DNA of 64,000 nt from Avena insularis (taxonomy: Eukaryota; Streptophyta; Magnoliopsida; Poales; Poaceae): the NCBI GenBank assembly GCA_023614405.1, contig CM042691.1, positions 169,170,927 to 169,234,926 on the forward strand. Reading direction: 5' to 3'. The position numbers and the translations under genes were made by a program. Below, piece by piece: positions 1 through 11,773 of this stretch (positions within the stretch are counted from its first letter, which is position 1; each line of letters starts with the position of its first letter). The notes beneath the pieces are model-generated. The model made no database searches. It had not been told where the DNA came from and saw only the letters and a program-made list of their open reading frames with translations.

Positions 1-3000
1 ATAAGTGTTACACTTGTGCTTCTTAGTAGAGCTTGTGAGTGTGTGTGAAACAATATGTAATTATACTATCATACAACATTAAGATACAAAATTGTGGAAG
101 GCTATTCAAAGATTACCTATATAAGAATTGCCTTATCTTTAAATCTTGCTTTACATGTATAGGAATTTAGAAGACACTTTAAGTATTAACAATCCTGATG
201 TATAAGTAAGGTTTAAAACAACATGATTATGATTAATTATCATCTGTTGACTATGATGAAAGTTCTTAGGTTTAGTTGTTAAGATTTGGGAGTATTGTCT
301 TAAGATTTGTTGTTTGAAGTGGCAAAAAGAATAACATTTGAAGAAAAGATTTCTTTTCTAAGGTCTAAACAACTCTTGTGGTTAGTCAGAGGTGGTTGAT
401 GTTGTTTGTGCTTACTTGGATAGTTTGGACTTGAGATGTTTTATGACTTAACTATAACAAACCAAAGTTAACTATAAAGCCTATAACAATGTCTTTAGTA
501 TTATATTTAGAGTCTTGTAGACTAAAGTTAACTTTAAAACATAGATGGTTTGAAAGTGTAATGCTTATGACATTTGTACTTTGTGTATTTGGTAATGTTT
601 CTTTAAGGTTAGTTAAGAAGGGTTATATTTTTACATGGTGTAGTGGTTTCTTGATTTTATAATGGAATAGTATCATTTACCTTTTTATAGATGAGTGGTT
701 ATAGTTTTAAACAAAGAATTAATATTGTTTAACGACATATACTCTTACTATAGTGTTGTGATAGTTTTGTAAACTAGTGGTTGAAGTATATGTAAAAGAT
801 TCGATTTAGTTACAATTATTTTGGGGTTTTATATTTGTTGAGGACCTTTTATTAGAAAATAATTACTCATTTGGTTGAAGGATAATTCAATGAAATGGTA
901 TTTATAATGTTTTGAACCATTATGACTTCATATTATTAATATTCCATACTAATACTATTTATTAGACTTAATTGACTAATTTTTAGAAATATCAACAAAT
1001 TTTATTTATCCTTATATGAATTTTAAACTAAGGAAATAGGTTTGAATTCAAATTAATAGAGTATTAAGTTTTTATTTACTTTAAAAGTGGAATATTATAT
1101 TTTTAACAAGTAGATATTATTTTTGTGATCATTTTGATATATTACTTTTATTTTTGTGATTCAAAAATAATAAGATATGATTTTTATAAGATTTATTACT
1201 TTATAAATACTTATTTAAGTGAAATAATAATGCATTATTATAGTTTTAAACTATTTTTTTATTTTTCCAAGATTTTTGGTATTTTATTTGTAATTTTAGG
1301 ATTTACCAATATTAAGATATGAATTTTCAAAGTATTAATATTTATAAAATCTTTATTAAATAATAATTATTTAAATTGTTAACATAATAATGTTTGATAA
1401 TGGTTTTAAGTTATAAATTTTATTTTCCTAATTTTTTTCATATATTACACATATTTTTCTGAATTATAAAACAAAAGTTATTGATTTAACAAGATTTAAT
1501 CATTTTATTTCATTTCTAGAATATTTATATTTGGATTTATATCATTCATTCTTTCTTAAATAGGAAATAACTTTTTACACCGCATCCACACCAAGCCCTA
1601 GTCACTGACCAGTGGGCCAGTGGCCACATCATCTCTCAAGTTAATAAATGCATTTATTACAGGCCTGATTGCTACGCCCAGACAATGACAGATGGGCCCT
1701 AGACCATGTCATCTGCCACGCGAGACAAAGACTAGGTCAAACTGGCTGACTAGTCCGAGGGACGTTGGCATGACGTCATTTGAGCTTGATCCTCTCAGAT
1801 CGATGATGGATCAGGTGATTTGGTACGCGCGCGGGACTGCGGTTAGGCTCGTTGGAAAAAGGTTATCTCGAGGGACCTATTGGTGGTGGCGCCGCCCTAT
1901 TTTGGTCGCCGGAAGACGACCGGCGATGAGCTCATGTGGCGGTGCTTGCGGGTGATCATGGCGGCATTGATTTAGGAAGCAAACAAAGTATTTATGCGTA
2001 CGAGGAGAATCAGTGACTCACCAGGAACACGATGGTGTGGTCGATAGGGCGAGGCGAGGTCGGAGACGACGGTGAGGTCGACGAACAGCGCCGAGAACCG
2101 AGGGTGCAATTGGGCTGAATCTTGCCTCCTCTGCTAGTGCGAGTTGGGTAAAAAGAATGAGAGGAGCACGACGGTCTCCACCGTGGTCTTATGTGGCCGA
2201 GGTGAGCACGGCATCGCCGGCACCGGCTCACCTCTAAGCTAGGGTTCTCGGTTCAGAAGAAGAACCCGAGAGAGAAAGAATTTCAGAGGGGTACATGGGG
2301 ATTAGGACGAACGGGGACGTCGACGTGGCCTCCTTATCCTCTCCTGGCGACGGCGGCGTGCATCTTGACGCACTGACGGCGGCGGACGGCCTCGGCATCA
2401 CCACCGAGCTACTTCCAGCTGGAGGAAGACGACGATGACGGTTTCACAGAAAACCCCCTAGCGAATCTTTCAGCTCAACCCGTAGTCCTTCTTCGGTCCC
2501 ACCTATCAGTCACAGAAGAGAACGAGCTAGGCTGGCTGTTGGGACTTTGTGGGCTGCACATGGGCAACAAATAAGAAGAGGGAATTTGGGCTGCGGCCTG
2601 CTTGTAGTTTTTTCTTCACTGTTTCATTTTCTCTTTTCTGTTTTTGTTTTCAAATTTGTGTATTAAACATTTGTTTCAAATTTCTTTTAAATAATTTATT
2701 TGTTAAATAGTTGTAGTATATAAAAATGTATTTCAAATTCTGGAATGAATTTAGTACTTTGATAGCATACTTTATTTATTATTTCCTAACTTTCTAATTA
2801 GAGACATATTCTTTTATTAAATAGAATAAGTAGGATTTAGGGTTTTTAGGATTTGTTTAAGATCTTAAAAATTAACAATAACATTAGTTTTACTTTTATT
2901 TGGAGTAATGAGGTTTTAAAATGTTTAGTGATAGTCATAGAGTTTATTTTTATGTATTTAATCATATAACAAAGTATAGGGTGGTTTATAATTATTGTAT

Positions 3001-4883
3001 CCCTACTTATTCCATGCTCATTTGGAATGAGTAGTTTAGAGAAATGGATCAAAGACTTTGTCTAATGAATATAGATAGAATATTTATGAGATGTTGATGA
3101 GAAAACTCATTAATAGGTTTAGGGTTCTGGATTATACTTATAATCTTTTGTTGATGTGAATAAAGATTAATGGCTAAACACATTGTCTTTATGTTTGTGA
3201 TTTTTAATCATATCACCATTTAAAGTAAAATAGTGGGATGGTTTTCTTGGCTATCTTAGGAGAAAGAATTAATAAAGATGGTTCTTAAGTACCTAGGATA
3301 ATGATGGTGGAGAATGGCAAAGATGTACTTAAGTGATTTGATATAGGAAATTATTCCTAGTAGCCATTGTGGAAATAAAATGAGTGATCCAACAGATGGG
3401 GTGGATGTTAAGCTTGATTATAGATTTAGGGTTTAATGTTTACCTAGAATTTCTATCTTCCATAACTCACAATCCTGGGCTTCTAATTAAGGAATTCCTT
3501 TCCTAGATATATCATTTCTTCATATCTAACATCATGTGTTAACATGATGAGATTTACTTCACAAAAATATTCTTATCCCCTTTTATTCTTCTAAATCCAT
3601 TTATACTCTTCCTTAATCATCCATTACTAACATTATTTCAATAGATGTATACATCAAATTACCTTTCTTTAAAGCTTACTATCCTTTAAGATGAATAATA
3701 CTACTTCCATAACTCTATGATATACTGGCTTTGATTTGATTATACTATCCTACATTTACTTTACTCTAATAACTCATACTCCAACCTCACATTATATTAA
3801 TGTGACCTGTAATAACTACTCTAGGATAACTTATCTTATACTAGGGTTTCAATTATGTTCTACCCACCAATGTCACTTATACTTGATATAGGTAAACAAT
3901 CCTGGTGAGCAAGGCATGGTCATTATTATCCTCTAATCATTTATAGCTTAGATTTTCAGTTGGCTAATCAAGGCTTTATCAATACAACCCTACAATTGTA
4001 TTGGAATTATCTTCTTAGTATCTTTAATTGGATTAAGGCTGTTATTCATGGACTATGACCAATTTATCCAACAGAATTATTAGTGGTAACTATCTTCAGG
4101 ATTCATCCTTGTAATCTCTACCTCATATAGTCTTCTATTATTTCAGGAGTGAGTTTAACTACATCAATTATCACATTGATTTTATTCTTCTTCAATCACT
4201 CCCATCCTATAGATGATATCTAAAACTAGCATTACTATTTACCTCTTCTTAGTTGTTTCTTTATAGGCACTTAAGTATAAGCTATGTTATGATCAAGAGT
4301 TGATAGATTGCGAACTGGTAAATCAAGAGTTGATTTCTCAACATTGATGAACATCAGATATTGGAAAATAGCTAAATAGAGATGATAAGGATTGATATGG
4401 AAAGAAAGATATATGGTGAATGATCTTGACTTAGTTTCTTTCCTTCCCAATCTCACTAAAGAGTTAAAGTTAGGTATTACCATGATACTCATAGAAAGAA
4501 TAGAAAAGAAATAAATAAGTCAAGGGTAAATTATTACTCTTAACTTGGTATTCATGAGTTGTTGTGATGAATAGTATGATATGATCCCTTAAGGATCAGA
4601 TATTAATCATTTAAGCAATGCATTATGAGTAACATTCTATTATATTTGATCTACCCTTAGATTAAATCATGTTTATCCAAATAAGGTTTTAGCAATGGTC
4701 ATATTGAAACTTATCATGGTCATCTTGATGTCCTATTTCAATTCCATCAAGTTGAGAGAAGCTCCAATCACTTTGACAAGTTCTTATTTAGAAGCACGAA
4801 AATTATTCAGATTTTCTATGCATGAATGCAATGCACGCATCTGGGTTCAGCTTATTTCTAAGATCTAATGCTGGGATGTTACA
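1..4883. mobile_element. Partial copy of a long LTR-like element without coding sequence
   Basis: AT-rich DNA with a GC-rich core at about 1590-2570. It ends at 4883 in ATGCTGGGATGTTACA, followed by GTCTT, the first bases of the interrupted gypsy protease codons. It matches 36573-41439, where the full 6.5-kb element is present. No transposase, gag or pol motif was found in any frame, and the short ORFs in the GC-rich core look accidental. It may be a solo LTR of a very long-LTR element or a large non-autonomous retrotransposon. The left part lies outside the window. Confidence 0.7.
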
Positions 4884-4888
4884 GTCTT

Positions 4889-5269
4889 CCAGAAACAAGA
4901 TATAACGGCCCGATAGAGGTGTAGCCAATCCATAGCAAGAATAACATCAAAGTCCGGTAAAGGAATTACCATCAAATTTGCCACAAAATCATCATCGTCT
5001 ATGGAAATCACACATCCCGGACATACTACGGAACTAATGATCAAGCCTCCCGGGGAACTAACTCGAATAAATTCAGAAATGTTTTGGCTAGATAGACCAA
5101 ATTTCTTAACAAAGTCAAGTGATACAAACGAATAAGTAGCACCGGAATCAAATAGAATTAGAGCATCATGTGAATCAACTGGAAGTATACCTATAACAAC
5201 GTCTGGACGACCCAGAGAGGAAACAGTAGGCATGGAATAGATCCCAGCTAGTGCTGAATTCCCATTACT
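4889..5269 (-). pseudogene. Retropepsin-type protease of gypsy Pol, truncated
   Basis: Aspartic protease that would cleave the Gag-Pol polyprotein in the virus-like particle. The active-site motif LFDSGATYSFVS is intact (about residues 27-38 counted from MPTVSS). After FWKT the frame runs into the nested element at 4883, so reverse transcriptase is cut off. Upstream it continues in frame, through 12 sense codons, from a TAG stop at 5270-5272 that closes gag. The reading frame is open, but it cannot make a full polyprotein here. Confidence 0.85.
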
Positions 5270-6537
5270 CTATGGTGGTGGTGGTGGAGCAGTAGGTGGC
5301 GCAGGTAACTGAAGTGGGGCATGCGGTGTAGGAAGTGGAGTAGCTGACCAGTAATGACCTGGCGGTGGAGGTGGGAATTGTTGAGGCGGATATTGCGGTG
5401 ATGAATATGCCTGATAGTGTGGTTGAAACTGCTGAGGATATGCCATCATATGCACTGAACCCTGGGAAGATTTGGCTACTGATGCTAAACCACGAGAGAC
5501 CCCATCTACCGAAGACCCTGCTTTAGAATATGTGGCCACCTCCCACTTGATGACAGAATTTGGGTTCTCCCTGCAGACCCTACTCATGTGACCATGCCTG
5601 CCGCACTGGCGACAAGACCTAGAAAAGTCACATTCAGCGGCACGGTGACCATCCCCGCACTTGAAACAAAGCATTACCTGTCCTGGAACGGGTCGTAGGA
5701 ATGTAGGTGATGTAGAGTGTGACCCTGAATAAGACTGAGCCCCTGACTGCCTTGGCTTGAATGACTGCTGAGTCCGTTGCTCTGGCTTGAACTTCTTGAA
5801 GTCGGATCACTGAGTAGACGCACTCCCATCTTGGTAGTTCCTCTTATGGCCCCCACCATTGTTGTTGGCACCATTTGCACGAGTTTTCTCTGCCTCTGTG
5901 AGTTGATATTGTAACTTTAAACCCCTAGCCTGCTCAACCATAGCGAAATAGTTGGATGGGCGATTCACTCCCATCACATGTCGATATCGCGAATTAAGTC
6001 CCTCGAAGAACCTCCTTGCTTTCTCTGGCTCATGCTGATTAATATGGTCCATAAAATGAACCATCTTACTAAACTCAGCATCATACTCATCCACCGTGTT
6101 GTTTCCTTGCTTGATATTCCTGAGGTCAACATCCATCTTCTCCTTGAATGAAGCTGGGTAGTACTTAGCAGTGAATTGTGTAACAAAAACATCCCATGTA
6201 GGCGGTCCATGAGCTGGTGTCCAAGCTGCATGGACTCTGTCCCACCAAACATCAGCGAGACCCTTCAGCTGAAAAGCCACATACACAACTCTGTCCTCTG
6301 GCGTCATCATTGATGCATCCATGTATTTCTCCATGGTGTGAAGCCAACTTGCAACATCCATTGGTGTCCCTGATCCATTAAACTTGTCCCATTTCATATC
6401 CAGCCACTTGGTGAGCGTCATATTCGCCGCAGTTGTCCGTCACTATTCCCAGATTGGCTCACTTCCTCATCTGACCCCTCTGCACGACCATTGCGGCTAG
6501 CACGGCCACGAGCCCGACCCCTACGATTCAGCGCCAT
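5270..6537 (-). pseudogene. Gypsy gag (capsid-nucleocapsid), frameshifted and with a stop
   Basis: Structural protein of the retrotransposon particle. The start is probably the ATG at 6537 (MAPN-type, rich in Arg/Gly), but one base is missing near 6430, which puts the rest out of frame. From about 6421 down the retrotrans_gag core is readable (GLADVWWD, KYYP, VDEYDAEF, KARRFFEGL). A TGA at about 5807 stands where the right copy has CGA (SASTQ-R-SNFKKF), as expected from cytosine deamination. Then come two CCHC-like knuckles (CFKCGDGHRAAEC and CRQCGRHGHMSRVC) and a Pro/Gln-rich tail ending in an in-frame TAG before protease. Confidence 0.85.
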
Positions 6538-6799
6538 AACTATACAACACATTATCAACAATCAGTAAACAAAAACACATAAGATCAAATAATTTCCATC
6601 CTTACTCAAATGGATAAGATAAATAAGAAAAATTAAATCAACAGAAACACAAATGAGATGCATGTCCCATAAACCCCATCCTATAGTGCAATGTGTCATA
6701 TTTTTGGTTGGTCCTAACTCATGTTTTAGATGTTTTGTTTTTCAAACCATATCCTAACTTATTATGCCAGAGATCTAAAGTCTAGGCTCTGATACCAAC
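6538..6799 (-). other. Gypsy untranslated leader with primer-binding site
   Basis: The minus-strand leader lies between the LTR and gag. The primer-binding site is at 6785-6797; on the minus strand it reads TGGTATCAGAGCC, the usual plant initiator Met-tRNA complement, two bases inside the LTR edge. The right copy (47502-47514) has one change in this motif. The rest is AT-rich leader with no other recognised feature. Confidence 0.8.
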
Positions 6800-8638
6800 T
6801 GTAACACCCCAGATTTCAACCTAGCTGGCGGTGTTACCACACTTCTTAAATTATGATCGAAACTAACTACAATTCAAAATTTCGGCAGCACCTCCTTTGT
6901 TTCCAAGGACATCCACGACATGCAAAACACAATATAATGGATAAAGACAGTTAATACCATATAACTAAGCAATCCACGTAGTTCACATAGTGCATAATCA
7001 TTCCATGACACGAGTACTAACGGTGGAGCGACCAAAGGCTCACAAGAACATGCAAACGACTCCACGAATTATGATAAAGGAATAATGTTAAACTAAGAAT
7101 TATGTGTGATCAATATTCTATGATATGTAGAATAGATGTGTGGGCCAAAGTGGTGACGATCTACTCCCTCCCATGCATGTCGCTACGCTGAGTACCTGTA
7201 ATCCAAATAAAAACCAAAGAAAACACAAGCGTGAGTAAAAATATACTCAGCAAGCACAAGTTCTGAACCAAATCAACAACATACAAACTCCAATACTCAT
7301 TCCAAATGATATCTAGAAACACCATTAAACTTATTTTATTTTACGGTATGGGCTTTCCGGAATATTCACAGTTAACTTCCTCACCGACCTCGTGGAATAG
7401 TTAAACAAGCGAATTATCACCGTCCTAGCCCAAGCTCACCGGAGTAGTTACATAATAACTTATATCACTGTCCGCCCCGAAATAGTTAGTTGTAACTTAT
7501 TCACCGTCCTGGCTTAAAGTAAATTTTTCGACAACAACTCAAGGCATAAACACCAAAGAAAAAACCAATATCACACGGTCAACAATTCAAGATGACAATC
7601 ATAACTCAAAGGGCTCGTCATGCACTTGCCTTAGAACGGCGTTTACACTGAAGAACCACCCTCGACACCCGTACGTCCAAATCCTGTAGGTAAATAATTT
7701 TAGAGACTGTTTTTGAATGGAGAAACTAATTTATGGCACGCAGTCTTAATACCAAATCTATCCTGGAGTTGGACCTAGATATTTTTAAACTCATCTGCTA
7801 CTTATTGGTTTCTAGCTCTAACATAGATAAAATTATTTCCTTATTACCTCTCAACTAGCACATCTACGATCGTGAATCAAATTAAGCAAAAAGGCAATAG
7901 TACGAGTACTAGCTAGTTTGAATCTCTTCATTACATAGGTCGCATTTTCTATAGCAGAGCACGCGCATGCTAGCCAAAATCTGAACCAGGTATTCGATGC
8001 TCCTTCTAGTACTAGCTACTGATCGGAAGAACGATAAATCACGTACCAAGGTGCCAAACTGGTGTGGTTGACTGTAATAGAAAAATACCAGATGCACTGA
8101 ATTGATACAGACGACGGACAAGCCTAAAATCTCAAACCAACAACAACAACAAGTTGTTGCCGGCGGAGGGCAAAACCAAGTACCTGGTAACGAGACTGTC
8201 ACAGACGAGAAATTCAAACGGAAACAGGTGACGACGACCAGGAAAATACACGCACGAGCGGCTACCGGTGGTGGACTATGGAGGAACCCTAGGCAACAGC
8301 GGCGACGGCTGCGTCCAGGACTTGAGGAACGTTTTGGTTCAGGGTAAGGTTGGGTCTAGTTCAGGAGTTTCCTTTTTATTATTTTGTTTTTTTCCTCTAC
8401 TTGGAAACGGACTCTAGGATCAGCCGGAAATATTTAATAGCAAAAAAAATCTAACGTATCTGCAATAATTCATTTGACCTCTGATTTGAATAAATTTATA
8501 CTTTTTTCGATCATCTCATCGAGACGCATTCGACCATGGTATTTGATTATCCATTGGACTTATGGTTCAAAAAGTCAAATTTTGGTCAACTATAAAGAGA
8601 TATTAAAATTACCGTGTATAGATTTACGGGATATTATA
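6800..8638 (-). repeat. 5' LTR of the gypsy element, left copy
   Basis: About 1.84 kb, matching 47517-49351 and, less closely, 30245-32076. The plus-strand left end is TGTAACACCCCAG. The right end is decayed to ATTATA where the right copy keeps ATTACA. In the first 95 bases a hand count gives 3 differences from the right-copy 5' LTR, while that 5' LTR shows about 6 from its own 3' LTR. This fits duplication after insertion. The LTR should hold promoter and polyadenylation signals, but none was assigned. Confidence 0.85.
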
Positions 8639-8689
8639 GGAGTAGTACATGTTGCTGCCACTAACACTATATGTGCCAATATCCACCCT

Positions 8690-8890
8690 ACTTATGCTGC
8701 TACTACTTCTATGCTACTTTTGCTGCTACTGCTTCTGTTATCTATTCTGCTATTACTATCTGTGCTTCTACTAATATCTATGCTGCTACTACTATCTGTG
8801 TTGTTACTACTTATGTTATCTGTGTTGTTACTACTATCTATACTGCTACTACTATCTGTGGTGCTACTGTGCTTCTACTACTATCTATGC
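8690..8890 (+). repeat. Short-unit tandem repeat (about 15 bp, CTACTACTATCTGTG-like)
   Basis: Imperfect tandem copies built on TACTAC/TGCTGC and ATCTGTG blocks. In one frame they translate to a long Leu/Ser/Val run, which is why a 166-codon open frame appears here. The same array occurs at about 49410-49600 with a different copy number. The simple composition explains the open frame; it is not taken as a gene. Confidence 0.8.
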
Positions 8891-9114
8891 TGGGACAACA
8901 ACACCTTGAAATTATGCTTGGGCTTTTATGAAGCACTTCCTTATGTCGTTTATGCATGTGCTTGTATGAAATGAGTCCCAATTTTTTCCAAAATGTTGAT
9001 TAACTTCCGTTTTGGCAGAAATTGGGCACTCCTAGTTTAAGGAAATTATCAAAGGTCATGCCGGATTTTTTCGAGTACTTTACTAACCATTATATGCTAT
9101 TTATTAGTGCAAAC

Positions 9115-11773
9115 ATGTGTGACAATGACGAGGCTGGATCTTATAAGCGCATCAATGCTGAAGGATAAGTTAGAACTCAAAAGAAACAATTGTCATTCGA
9201 GGAGGAGGCCCAGCGGCTACAAGAATATGAAGAATACGATCCTTCCTAGAGCGACGACGATGAGATGGAAAACGCAGAGGAAGAAGCCAAAGGAACGGCG
9301 GATGATGAAACCACTGATGGCGGCGAGGGCACAACAAATGGTAGAAATCCGCCTATGAAGAAGAAGGAACGGCGCCCGAACAAGGTTAGCACCGTTATAA
9401 AGGAAATTACCAAAGTGAGACCAACAGGGTACGATGCACAAGTGGCGCCTATCACCCGGACCACCATCTCGATCAACATTGAGAATCTCTGGCATAAAGA
9501 TAATGGCCATTTGCGCACACTCCTCTCCGAGAAGATACACGCAACATACAAGTTCCCTACTAAGTATCGGAACACAAATTATCATGGAAATGAAGTAAAC
9601 AAAACCGTCCTCAGAAGGACGAGCACCGCCCTAGCCAGCTGGAGAACCCGGATAAAGAAGAAGATATTTAAAGAAGGGAAAAGTCTCGAGGAGATCCATA
9701 AGATTGACCCACAGATTACCGAAGATCAATAGCGGGAGTTCAAGGACAGGTGCGAATCGGAAAAATCCGCGGCCTTGAGTAGGCGGGGATAGGAGTTGCA
9801 TGCGGTGAATATACGTCACCATCATCTCGGATCTGGTGGATACAGAACCGTGGAGGCCAAATGGGATAAGGAGGATGACGAGTATAGAGCTAAGGGGATA
9901 CCTAAAACCTTTGCAAAATTCAAAAACAGGCAGCTTCGAAACTTTATCATAGCCCGTTACCATGTGGACCCAAAAACCAAACAACTCATGGATCAACTCA
10001 TGGATCCTATGGTGAAGGACTTCGAGGTTATTGTGGTAAGTAAATTAATTCCCACGAATCAACTCTATTGCATTCTAATCGATGAAGTCGAATTTCAAAA
10101 CGGTTCACTGTTACTTCTTCTGCAGGAGCTAGAAAATGCTAGTCAGGGATCCCAGGGTTCCTCATACTAGGGGTAGACAGGTCCCCCCGGTAGGATAACC
10201 CTTTTAATAGGGCGATGAACCGGGCCAAGAAAATCACACCGGTTACAAAGAAGCTGCCGTCGGCTGGCCGTCTGGCCGGCTTTGGGGGTAAGAATTGGGT
10301 GGATCATTTTGGTTCACTGCCGAGGACACATGTGGAGGGAAGGAGAGACGCGGAAAACCGTGAGGTTCATGTACTTAAGGAACAAGTGGCATGGATTCCA
10401 CAGATCGTCCAAGACAACCTTGGTGGAGTCAATAGAGAACTGGAGTGTGGGTGGTCGAAAAGGGTCGTGACCGATTCCAAGCATGGTTAGTAGCCACTCG
10501 AACAACGCGGCACCGATGAATCAGGCAAATTATGTGTTCGTGACTCCGCCTACTAGCTCCGCGGCACCAGAAGTGTTGGTGACTCCCTCTGCCATCACCG
10601 TGGCACCTGACATGTTGGTGACTCCCCCTGTCATCGTGGCGGCACCGGATCTCCATGCACCTGGTAGGGAGAATACACCGGCGGCTGGCACCATGCCATC
10701 AAGCATCCCCTCCGTCTCTTAAATGCCCGTTGTCATATGCGGTGCCTCTACATTAGACGATCTCGACACCATCATGGTAAACAAATTACTTTAGCGCCTT
10801 GCCATGTATTACTCTTATGGCATCTTTGACGCCATACACGTTTTCTGTAGACGAATGTTTCTTGCACTCTCTTATGCTACGTGAACAACGAGATGTGGGA
10901 TGTTTCCAAGGGTACCATCATTCAACCCTTGCTCCGCACGTTCCACTCAAATCCGATGCCAGATAGCATGCATAGGGTTAAAATTATTTGGGTGCTAGGG
11001 GCTACGACGACCTAGAACCTCCCATTCAACTCCCAGTAGCAGATGAAGATGAGCCGACTATCCTCAGAAGTTGCTTCAACTTATTCATGCTATGGCCAAA
11101 GAGCATGATTTGTTTGGGGACAACCGGGGCCGTCACCCCACCGGCAACAGCACCACCAGTTGTGCCAGCGCCAAGCCAAGCCAACCCATGCCACCCCTAC
11201 CGCCGTCACCTCAACGCGGTGGGTCATATGATCATGTTGATGATATTCTCATGGTGTAGGATACGAACAAGGGCAACAAAGATGACGACGTCAATCAGTT
11301 CTTCAACACTCAGTTTTGCGACAACTGCCCAAACAAAGACCCAGCTGGTGGCCCTATAGAGAAACCCACTACTATCAACAAGCATCTGTTTGGTTCTCAG
11401 GAGACACCTCCATCTTGCGCCTTCACCAAGCCAGCTGATACAACCAACCGACACTTTATTCTAAGCCCTAGAACACTACATAGGGCGGCCGGTGCTCAGA
11501 TTGCGGTGCCTGACCGCTCTCCAAAAGGCAAAAAGGCCAGGAAAAGAAAATCTAGCAGCTCAAGCCAGCCGGTGGCGTCAACTGCGAATCTGATCAGGAT
11601 TCAGGATGGGCCACCAAGACCTGAGGTATTATGTGGAGGATGCACGTGGAGGGTGAGCCCATGCTAACTAAGAAATTGCGCAGGCTCGCTAGTTCAGAAA
11701 TGCAGAGTGTGCATGATGGTGTGCTAACGATAGAGAGACGCCTTCTTACAGAGAAATATCCCTCGCACCTGGT
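9115..11773 (+). pseudogene. CACTA second ORF: Transposase_24-type, DUF8039-like and Ulp1-like N part, decayed
   Basis: A product of this type accompanies the TNP2 transposase in grass CACTA elements. Likely start MCDNDEAGS at 9115, with early stops. An acidic stretch is followed by the Ptta/En/Spm block: SWRTRIKKKIF, KIDPQITEDQ, GSGGYRTVEAKWDKEDDEY, NRQLRNFIIARYHVD. An intron with GTAAG and TTCTGCAG ends fits 10036-10125. Further on are traces like NEMWDVSKGTIIQPLL and GYDDLEPPIQLP (DUF8039-like), and near 11330-11580 AGGPIEKP, FGSQETPPSCAF and a basic KKARKRKSSSSSQPV stretch matching the CACTA-1 protease-like ORF. Several stops, including one after ALSRRG, are shared with the copy at 50 kb, so they predate the duplication. 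Confidence 0.75.

Larger units (their letters stand above)
4884..8638 (-). mobile_element. 5' end of a Ty3/gypsy (Tekay-like) element, left copy
   Basis: Reading on the minus strand: 5' LTR (8638-6800), primer-binding site, gag start at 6537, gag zinc knuckles and protease, broken at 4884 by the long LTR-like element. It is the duplicate of 45608-49351. Unlike the right copy it has a single gag-protease set. The GGAGT at 8639-8643 is the same target-site base string that flanks the full element at 30240-30244 and 49352-49356, so this is the same insertion, later duplicated. Confidence 0.85.
1..11315. repeat. Left copy of a segmental duplication
   Basis: This block recurs in the same orientation at 36573-60409. 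Position 1 pairs with 36573 inside the long LTR-like element, 4883 with 41439, 6800 with 47517 (gypsy LTR start), 8639 with 49352 (target duplication) and 11315 with 60409. The two copies share the same nested insertion points, so the nesting predates the duplication. They differ by about 4.1 kb of extra gag-pol in the right copy (42.6-46.7 kb), by a copia insertion at 51777-60108, and by small indels. The left edge lies outside the window. Seen directly: the long collinear match. Inferred: one duplication event rather than repeated independent insertions. Confidence 0.85.
8639..11773 (+). mobile_element. CACTA element fragment (second-ORF region), left copy
   Basis: Sequence downstream of the gypsy insertion. 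It carries a short-unit repeat and then a decayed gene with a plant Ptta/En/Spm transposase domain. It continues, across the gypsy insertion, from the DNA at 28.4-30.2 kb (right-hand version). No terminal CACTA motif is visible because the right side is cut by the Athila fragment at 11774. It is duplicated at 49352-51776 plus 60109-60409. Confidence 0.75.

Noticed and set aside
8474..8974. 166-codon open frame with a long Leu/Ser/Val run that resembles a membrane protein
   Set aside because: It is the translation of a 15-bp tandem repeat. The same array in the right copy (49187-49684) changes in unit number and keeps no protein-level conservation beyond the repeat.
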